Below the pieces are notes generated by a model that was not told where the DNA came from, ran no database searches, and saw only the letters and a program-made list of their open reading frames with translations. From positions 1-5,863 of the forward strand of contig JANPDA010000349.1 in assembly GCA_031431235.1 (NCBI GenBank): a stretch of 5,863 nucleotides of DNA. The letters are read 5' to 3'. Origin of the DNA: JANNSW01 sp031431235 (GTDB lineage Bacteria > Pseudomonadota > Alphaproteobacteria > Rhizobiales > Hyphomicrobiaceae). Of the stretch, positions 1 to 4,375 are shown piece after piece; the first letter of the stretch is position 1, and each line of letters begins with the position of its first letter. The translations under genes were made by a program, and so were the position numbers.

Positions 1-408
1 CGTCTGCGGTGCAACTTCGCGCACGGGCGATAGCAACGGGTCGCCATACGTCGCAGCAGTGCTCGAGAAGACCACCTGCTCGAAGCCATGGTCGCGAATG
101 GTCTCCAATAGCGACAAGCTCCCAGCAACATTGTTGTCGTAATACTTTCCTGGGTTGACAACGGACTCAGCAACATCGACTGAAGCTGCAAAATGGAGCA
201 CTGCAGTGGGGCGGAATCGAGAAACCACCTCGCCAAGCCGGTTGCGATCGCGGATGTCGCCACGTTCCAGCGGCCCCCATTTGACGGCCCACTCATGGCC
301 GGTAGAGAGGTTGTCGTAAGTCACCGGGGTGTAGCCAGCGCGAGCCAACGCCTTACACGTATGGCTACCGATGTAACCCGCCCCACCTGTTACAAGTACC
401 GTGCTCAA
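1..408 (-). CDS. galE: UDP-glucose 4-epimerase (GalE/ExoB type), N-terminal part, cut by window edge
   Basis: NAD-dependent extended short-chain dehydrogenase that interconverts UDP-glucose and UDP-galactose (possibly the N-acetyl forms) in the cytoplasm, feeding polysaccharide synthesis. The visible 136 residues begin with a Rossmann strand and the glycine motif TGGAGYIGSH (residues 7-16). Next come YDNLSTGH (31-38, with Asp32 placed to bind the NAD ribose), GDIRD (50-54), HFAASVDVAESV (72-83), NNVAGS (92-97) and FSSTAATYG (114-122), which carries the catalytic Ser/Thr. This series is typical of GalE. The YxxxK catalytic pair and the sugar-binding half lie beyond position 1. The start is TTG at 408-406: an in-frame TAA lies only five codons upstream (423-421), no ATG or GTG lies between, and a purine-rich ribosome site sits at the right distance. 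The gene points the same way as the hisF-like gene but is separated from it by about 780 bp containing a mobile element, so it probably has its own transcript. Membership of the epimerase family is firm; exact substrate is not. Confidence 0.9.
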   Translation of the reverse strand, partial: MSTVLVTGGAGYIGSHTCKALARAGYTPVTYDNLSTGHEWAVKWGPLERGDIRDRNRLGEVVSRFRPTAVLHFAASVDVAESVVNPGKYYDNNVAGSLSLLETIRDHGFEQVVFSSTAATYGDPLLSPVREVAPQT

Positions 409-525
409 ATTTGCACCGCCTTAGTTGACGAAACGGCCTCCTGCACCGAATCAGAAAGCCAGTGACAGAGGTATGGTATCACAGCCACACCCTCTGCCAT
501 CGACGAGTGGACCACTGATCCCCTA
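409..525. other. Leader region between galE and the MITE
   Basis: This stretch lies upstream of galE. On the minus strand, an ATG-started reading frame of about 30 codons (about 480-405) ends in a TGA that overlaps the galE TTG as TTGA. I do not recognise its product. It could be a leader peptide, the tail of a gene broken by the neighbouring insertion, or chance. No clear sigma-70 promoter was identified here. Confidence 0.3.
416..422 (-). promoter_or_regulatory. Ribosome binding site deciding the TTG start of galE
   Basis: On the minus strand the run AAGGCGG ends 7 bases before the TTG at 408-406. With the in-frame TAA at 423-421 this leaves TTG as the only plausible start codon. Confidence 0.55.
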
Positions 526-537
526 GTGTTCTGACAC

Positions 538-561
538 ATTCATTTGGTACCCCAAATGAAT
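538..561. repeat. Palindrome inside the left end of the MITE
   Basis: ATTCATTTGG (538-547) and its exact reverse complement CCAAATGAAT (552-561) are separated by TACC, giving a 10-bp stem. It shares the ATTCATT core with the terminal repeats and with the right-end palindrome. Confidence 0.75.
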
Positions 562-602
562 AGCCAGCCCACTAGGCAACTCTTTGTTTGTTTTCCATCT
601 TT

Positions 603-641
603 CCATTCATTGATCCAGCTTCGCCGGAATCGAATGAATGG
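603..641. repeat. Inverted repeat inside the right end of the MITE
   Basis: CCATTCATT (603-611) and its exact reverse complement AATGAATGG (633-641) flank a 21-base spacer. The right half is also part of the terminal inverted repeat, so the ATTCATT core occurs four times in the element, twice in each orientation. Confidence 0.7.
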
Positions 642-764
642 GACGGAACACTAGGATGTCGTTGGGCCACGGAAATTCATCAGTCGGCATCAAATTTGTC
701 AGTTAGCCGCGGCGTGCTGGTTTTGTACCGATTTTAGTCGCACTGACGGTGGAAAACGCAGACT

Positions 765-790
765 ATTACTGGAGTTTATGCTCCAGGAAT
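765..790. repeat. Hairpin, 9 of 10 bp paired
   Basis: ATTACTGGAG (765-774) pairs with CTCCAGGAAT (781-790) around the 6-base loop TTTATG, with one mismatch. It lies immediately beyond the stop of the doubtful minus-strand ORF ending at 790. No T-run follows on either strand, so it is not a classical intrinsic terminator. Confidence 0.45.
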
Positions 791-999
791 TATTCCACAC
801 CTTCGCGAATGCTCGGGGTACCTTGTTGATGCTCTAGAAGTGTGATCTCGGCGCGAAGCAAACTCCACTGCGCAACTAGTGGTATAAACCTAACAGATGA
901 GTTCGTCTGGACCGCCGTTCCCGACACCATCATCGCCGCCGTCAGAACCAAGTGGTAGATTCGATCCACTAAGGACAAGTAGTCGACTAGCAGGCTCAC
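790..999 (-). CDS. Doubtful small ORF, 69 codons, unknown
   Basis: A minus-strand frame begins with GTG at 999 shortly after an in-frame TGA and ends in TAA at 790, overlapping a hairpin. The predicted peptide starts MSLLVDYLSLVDRIYHLVL and has a mildly hydrophobic first half. I recognise no family, and no strong ribosome site precedes the GTG. It shares orientation with its neighbours. It is more likely a chance frame than a gene. Confidence 0.12.
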   Translation of the reverse strand: MSLLVDYLSLVDRIYHLVLTAAMMVSGTAVQTNSSVRFIPLVAQWSLLRAEITLLEHQQGTPSIREGVE

Positions 1000-1119
1000 T
1001 CGACTCGCTCAGCCCCGCCAACTGAACGATACCACACCAGTGCTGCAGCCTCCGCCTTTGGGCTCATTCTGCTCACCGTTCAAAATGCCACACTCAATGG
1101 CTGCCAAGCGTGAGGTATC

Positions 1120-1164
1120 GCCGACGGGTGGTGCGCCGAACTCCAGTCAGTCGGCGCCGTCGGC
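1120..1164 (-). terminator. GC-rich nested hairpin after the hisF-like gene, possible terminator
   Basis: The outer stem GCCGACGG (1120-1127) pairs with CCGTCGGC (1157-1164) and the inner stem GCGCCGA (1133-1139) pairs with TCGGCGC (1151-1157), around an 11-base loop; the two right-hand arms share one C. It begins 27 bases beyond the hisF stop. No U-run follows on the minus strand, so it would be an atypical intrinsic terminator, a pause site or an RNA-stabilising structure at the end of the operon. Confidence 0.4.
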
Positions 1165-1190
1165 TCTCGGCGAGAATCACAGCAGCGTCA

Positions 1191-1952
1191 TCAACCTGCC
1201 CCAAACCGCATCTCCTCGCGCCGCGGGTAGCTGATCAGCACGGCTCTCAGCTTTCCCTTGAGGACGAACAGGCTGCCAGCGGCAGCGCCGATGATACCAA
1301 AAGTTGCGACCAGATCTCGGATGTCGTCGAGGCTACCGGCACCGCCCAGAACGGTGATCGGGAGGTCAATGGAATCGCGGACCTGGCGCACCAGGGCGAG
1401 GTCATAGCCAGCCATCGTTCCGTCCCGGTCGATGTTGTTGATGACGATCTCGCCTGCGCCTTCCCCGGCAAAGCGGGCGGCCATCGCGGCGATATCCGTA
1501 CCCTTGGCAAACGTGCTTTCTCGACTGACTGCAGTGTACTTGCCCGGACCGACCTCAGTAGCATCGAGCACGACTACGACACTTTGGGCACCGACCCGGG
1601 TGGCGATTTCCGCGACAAGGGATGGCTGCGCGAATGCGGCCGAGTTGACCGCGATCTTCTCCACCCCGAAATCGATGATTCGCCGGGCCTCCTCGGCCGT
1701 ACTGATGCCGCCTCCGTAGCAGAGCGGCATGCGGCACTGGGCCGCTATGTCCTCGATCAGGCGAAAATTCGGCCCCTGTCCGTTCCGGGTCGCGGAGATA
1801 TCGAACACTGCGAGCTCGTCGGCTTCCTTCTCGTTGAAGATCCGAACGGCGTTGATGGGATCCCCTACGTATTTGGGATCCTTGAAGTTGCGGGTCTTGA
1901 CCAGCCTGCCCTCGGTCATCAGCAGGGAGGGAATAATGCGCGGCCTCAGCAT
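1191..1952 (-). CDS. hisF: HisF-like synthase subunit of the sugar-amidination system
   Basis: A 253-residue (beta/alpha)8 barrel, the same length as Thermotoga maritima HisF. Family features are RIIPSL at the N-terminus, FDISAT (50-55), YGGGIS (79-84), VNSAAF (102-107), VLDAT (128-132), NIDRDGT (173-179) and LGGAGS (202-207). Residues forming the ammonia gate at the barrel base in T. maritima are all present: Arg5, Glu46, Lys99 and Glu168 (equivalent to 167). Asp130 is kept, but the other catalytic acid, Asp11, is Leu11 (SLLMTEGR where histidine enzymes have CLDVKDGR). I infer that it no longer makes imidazole glycerol phosphate and instead carries ammonia from the HisH-like subunit towards the upstream sugar amidotransferase, as proposed for HisF2 in Pseudomonas aeruginosa O-antigen loci. 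The ATG at 1952 directly follows the hisH stop (TGAATG), with GGAG at 1962-1959 as ribosome site. It is the last gene of the operon. HisF-family membership is certain; the non-histidine role is strongly suggested by context and the lost Asp. Confidence 0.92.
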   Translation of the reverse strand: MLRPRIIPSLLMTEGRLVKTRNFKDPKYVGDPINAVRIFNEKEADELAVFDISATRNGQGPNFRLIEDIAAQCRMPLCYGGGISTAEEARRIIDFGVEKIAVNSAAFAQPSLVAEIATRVGAQSVVVVLDATEVGPGKYTAVSRESTFAKGTDIAAMAARFAGEGAGEIVINNIDRDGTMAGYDLALVRQVRDSIDLPITVLGGAGSLDDIRDLVATFGIIGAAAGSLFVLKGKLRAVLISYPRREEMRFGAG

Positions 1953-2567
1953 TCAGAGCTCCGCGAAGTTGGCGATGAGCCGCGTGCCGTTCCGATGGCT
2001 CTTCTCTGGATGGAACTGCACCCCGTAGACATTGCCATTGCGCACGGCCACTGAGAACTCGTTGCCATACGTTGCAAAGGCGATCTCCGATTCGGGCGAT
2101 TCGCACTCGAAGCAGAACGAGTGCAGGAAGTAGAAGCCATGCTCCAGGTCGATTCCCTGGAACAAGCCGGGCTCGCCGCTCAATCGGATGGAATTCCAGC
2201 CCATGTGGGGTAGCTTGGGCTTGCTGGTGAGCCGGGTTTCGTCGATCCGCTTGACGCGACCCGGTATCCAGCCGAGTCCGGGCAGCGAGCCCTCCTCGCT
2301 CGAGGACGAAAGCACCTGCATTCCGACGCAGATGCCAAGCACCGGCTTGGCGTCGACGTGCACCGCCTTCTCGAGGCCGTCACGCAGCCCACTTTCGCCT
2401 AGGCGCTGCATCACGGCATCGAACGCGCCCACGCCCGGCAGGATCAGTCGATCGACCGCATCCAAATCGGCGGGTTTCGAGACGCGTCGGTGCGGCGTGT
2501 TCGAGGTCGCGAGCACATTGGCGATCGCAGTAACATTGCCCGAGCCGTACTCGACAATGCCGATCAT
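1953..2567 (-). CDS. hisH: HisH-like glutamine amidotransferase subunit
   Basis: A 204-residue class I glutaminase that hydrolyses glutamine and hands ammonia to its HisF-type partner. Visible motifs are IGIVEYGSGN (2-11), LPGVGAFD (43-50, oxyanion-side loop), LGICVGMQ (77-84) with nucleophile Cys80, PHMGWN (120-125) and YGVQFHPEKS (181-190) with His186 and Glu188. The catalytic triad is therefore complete and the subunit should be active. I chose the ATG at 2567 over an in-frame non-ATG start further upstream (2609), because the protein then begins at the conserved first strand, AGAGGA (2580-2575) lies 7 bases away, and the ATG overlaps the wbpG stop as ATGA. Its own stop abuts the hisF ATG. 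Such tight coupling suggests equal amounts of a HisH-HisF complex. Placement after wbpG instead of among his genes argues for polysaccharide amidination over histidine synthesis. Confidence 0.93.
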   Translation of the reverse strand: MIGIVEYGSGNVTAIANVLATSNTPHRRVSKPADLDAVDRLILPGVGAFDAVMQRLGESGLRDGLEKAVHVDAKPVLGICVGMQVLSSSSEEGSLPGLGWIPGRVKRIDETRLTSKPKLPHMGWNSIRLSGEPGLFQGIDLEHGFYFLHSFCFECESPESEIAFATYGNEFSVAVRNGNVYGVQFHPEKSHRNGTRLIANFAEL

Positions 2568-3724
2568 CGCATGGTCCTCTTCTCGACGCCGACGGCGGAG
2601 AGAAACCACGTACCAAGATCGAACACGTATTGCTGCGATTTGTAGTCCCGATACGACTTGTTCGGCAGGTCATGCAGGGCCTTCAACTCGTCCACCGTGA
2701 TGCCCAGCTTGCGCGCTATGAAATCGAAGTCCTCGGCGACTCGCTCTGCATCGAAGGGCGGCTTCTTCAGCTCCTCGACGGCCTCCTCACGTGTCATCTG
2801 CTTCGTCAGGACGAGGCTCGAAAACTGAACCCGGCGCTTGTCGTGCCCGAACTTGGTTGGAGCCCAATAGGCTTCGTAAAACTTGGTGAAGCGCGATTCG
2901 AAGTGCTTCTGTGGGTAGGGCTGCCAGCCATACTCCCGCTGCAGCAGCGCCTTGGCCTCGTCTTTCAAATAAGGCATAAAATTCAGAGGCTTTACGACCC
3001 GCAGGCCTTTCATCAGCGGGAAGTATATTTTGTGCGTGAGAATGTTCGATGTCGGAAAATGCTTCAGCGGACGGCTGCCAAACTGCCGATGGATATCGAG
3101 AAGCTGGGTGAGGTCCGAGGCATGGTAGTGCCATTCGAGGGGATTCTTGACGCACTCGGTAGAGTAGTTGGCCCCCGTGAGAATATATTTTACTTTGTTT
3201 GCAGTAGCGTATCGGTACATGGTTGCAAAAAAAGCATGATCCTGAGGGGTATCGATATGTGGGACTGCCCCCTTGAAAAATGCCAATTGCAGATCGCGCA
3301 TCTCGTCCCAGTCTATCACTTCTGTGAACAGATCCAGTTTCAATTTGTCAGTGATGCACTCGATGTTGTTGACAGCTATCTGAGAATTCCAACCTGCATC
3401 GACATGGAACACCAGCGGTCGTAGTCCCAATTCCTTGACTGCGAGGTGTGTCAGGTAGGAACTATCGACACCGCCGCTCATGCCCAAAATGCAATCGTAG
3501 TCCCGCCCGGTTCCGGCAGATCGGATGCGGGAGACCACTTTGTCGAGTTTCCGGCGCCCGTGCTCGTCCGGCTGCCAGTTCTTCAGGATACGCAGATGAA
3601 AGCCATTGCAGTGATCGCAGACCCCGCGCTCGTCGAACGTGATTTTCGAATCGCTGGTGTCCATTACGCACGTCGTGCAGATCTGGTATGAGCGAGCTTC
3701 AGTCTTTCCGGCGAGATTGTTCAT
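2564..3724 (-). CDS. wbpG: N-acetyl sugar amidotransferase (WbpG/PseA family)
   Basis: A 386-residue cytoplasmic PP-loop enzyme. Family members use ATP and ammonia to change an acetamido group on an activated sugar into an acetamidino group, as in 2-acetamido-3-acetamidino mannuronic acid of P. aeruginosa O5 (WbpG) or acetamidino-pseudaminic acid in Campylobacter (PseA). Features in order: two CxxC pairs, CTTC (16-19) and CDHC (36-39), which probably bind zinc, with the family phrase CVMDTSD between them; the PP-loop SGGVDSS (83-89), which adenylates the substrate; VFHVDAGWNS (105-114); LTGANYSTEC; and a C-terminal helical region ending in a tyrosine-rich stretch. The start is ATG 3724-3722, preceded by GAGGT 5 bases away; a TTG at 3790 would add 22 residues but has no good ribosome site. 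It is the first gene of the operon and its TGA overlaps the hisH ATG by 4 bases. Some stretches (about 3180-3260) are AT-richer than the neighbours, which may hint at transfer. The exact sugar is not known. Confidence 0.92.
   Translation of the reverse strand: MNNLAGKTEARSYQICTTCVMDTSDSKITFDERGVCDHCNGFHLRILKNWQPDEHGRRKLDKVVSRIRSAGTGRDYDCILGMSGGVDSSYLTHLAVKELGLRPLVFHVDAGWNSQIAVNNIECITDKLKLDLFTEVIDWDEMRDLQLAFFKGAVPHIDTPQDHAFFATMYRYATANKVKYILTGANYSTECVKNPLEWHYHASDLTQLLDIHRQFGSRPLKHFPTSNILTHKIYFPLMKGLRVVKPLNFMPYLKDEAKALLQREYGWQPYPQKHFESRFTKFYEAYWAPTKFGHDKRRVQFSSLVLTKQMTREEAVEELKKPPFDAERVAEDFDFIARKLGITVDELKALHDLPNKSYRDYKSQQYVFDLGTWFLSAVGVEKRTMR
2575..2580 (-). promoter_or_regulatory. Ribosome binding site of the hisH-like gene
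   Basis: AGAGGA inside the end of wbpG lies 7 bases before the ATG at 2567-2565. A nearer ATG at 2572-2570 is out of frame. The site supports the start that overlaps the wbpG TGA. Confidence 0.6.
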
Positions 3725-3729
3725 GCGGG

Positions 3730-3734
3730 ACCTC
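3730..3734 (-). promoter_or_regulatory. Ribosome binding site of wbpG
   Basis: GAGGT lies 5 bases before the ATG at 3724-3722. It decides this start over the in-frame TTG at 3790-3788. Confidence 0.65.
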
Positions 3735-3757
3735 GAAGACGTGGCGAGAGTATCTGT

Positions 3758-3786
3758 ATACTTTAACACGTCACTGGCTTTGCCAA
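3758..3786 (-). promoter_or_regulatory. Possible promoter of the wbpG-hisH-hisF operon
   Basis: On the minus strand, TTGGCA (3786-3781) is followed after 17 bases by AAGTAT (3763-3758), within an AT-rich stretch just upstream of wbpG. The -35-like box is fair, but the -10-like box matches the consensus at only 3 of 6 positions. TAAAGT (3765-3760) is closer in sequence but only 15 bases away. This is a tentative site. Confidence 0.22.
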
Positions 3787-4375
3787 TCAATCAGAATAAC
3801 AGGGCTAAGTCAATGATTCCTGTCGACAATGTGACTGTTGTTCTGCATGATTTTTCCCGGCGCCGAATTTTGGATCTATGGCGCATGTCAATTCAGAAAC
3901 AGTTCCTCGGAACATGTCACAGTTGAACTTCGCCAGGGAACGATGGCGATAGGCGGCTCAGCCGCATCGGTTTAGTGGACGCTCAACGCGCCGGTCAAGT
4001 GGCGGCGCTGCGATCTGCACTGGCCTTACGTGTTTTGCACAGTCCGCTCGGTTGAAGAAGGCTCGCGTGCAAACTCGTTCAATGCAACCGATCGGGAGTG
4101 CTGTGGCATTCGTTTCGTCGAGTGCGTGCTGCTATGCGCAGATTCACCGATCGTTGGCAGGGCGCCTTACTTGCTACGACATCAGGCAAGGATTGCAAGA
4201 TTACGCTGATAGCGCACTTTGCACGTGGACAAGTCCGCGGAGCGGGTTGGTTGGGGCCGGGTGACGTCTGTATCGTATGACCACGTAGACAGCTCGGCAA
4301 CGAGTCTCAGTTGCAACCCGCACTAGGCCGGACAGCAGCCCCCCCTCGTCGCTCCTTGCGGAAATCATTACCCCC

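Larger units (their letters stand above)
526..651. mobile_element. MITE-like element with IS630-type ends (126 bp, no transposase)
   Basis: The sequence is bounded by terminal inverted repeats. The left arm (522-546) and the reverse complement of the right arm (631-655) agree at 21 of 25 positions, starting CCTAGTGTTC on both sides. If the element proper begins at GTGTTC (526) and ends at GAACAC (651), it is flanked on each side by TA (524-525 and 652-653) within CTAG. IS630/Tc1-mariner-type elements are known to duplicate TA, and IS630 itself prefers CTAG. The element is far too short for a transposase, so it would have to be moved in trans by a related full-length insertion sequence. Further palindromes lie inside each end. 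The family assignment is inference from the ends and target; that the structure is a mobile element is well supported. Confidence 0.7.
656..1190. other. Non-coding stretch downstream of the hisF-like gene
   Basis: No recognisable gene was found on either strand over about 535 bases. The stretch contains two hairpins (765-790 and 1120-1164) and one doubtful minus-strand ORF (790-999). It may be worn-down remnant sequence between the amidotransferase operon and galE; I see no identifiable remnant of a known family. Confidence 0.5.
3725..4375. other. Divergent intergenic region, 651 bp, no convincing gene
   Basis: The region separates the leftward operon from the rightward oxidoreductase gene and so must hold control sites for both. 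Short frames on both strands (for example 4052-4264 plus and 4079-4300 minus) overlap each other and have no recognisable product. Small dyads are visible: GTTCC/GGAAC around two bases at 3902-3913 and GCGGCT/AGCCGC around one base at 3953-3965. CATGTCA occurs twice (3884-3890 and 3913-3919). For the rightward gene the best promoter-like pair is TTGGTT (4247-4252) with TATCGT (4271-4276), which is weak. Confidence 0.45.

Noticed and set aside
193..465. Plus-strand 90-codon frame over the start of galE
   Set aside because: It lies opposite the conserved GalE NAD-binding region and its product is not recognisable.
765..790. Classical intrinsic terminator
   Set aside because: The hairpin is real, but no T-run follows on either strand.
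1110..2054. Plus-strand open frame of 314 codons across the hisF/hisH-like genes
   Set aside because: It is antisense to well-recognised HisF and HisH proteins, crosses their boundary and has no family features.
1191..2567. Ordinary histidine biosynthesis genes
   Set aside because: The pair follows wbpG with translational coupling, no other his genes are present, and HisF lacks Asp11, so a sugar-amidination role fits better.
2630..3424. Plus-strand open frame of 264 codons within wbpG
   Set aside because: It is antisense to the WbpG family protein with an intact PP-loop and CxxC motifs; no recognisable domain.
3725..3790. 22-residue N-terminal extension of WbpG from a TTG at 3790
   Set aside because: The internal ATG at 3724 has a good GAGGT site 5 bases upstream and places the conserved CxxC module near the N-terminus; the TTG has no comparable site.
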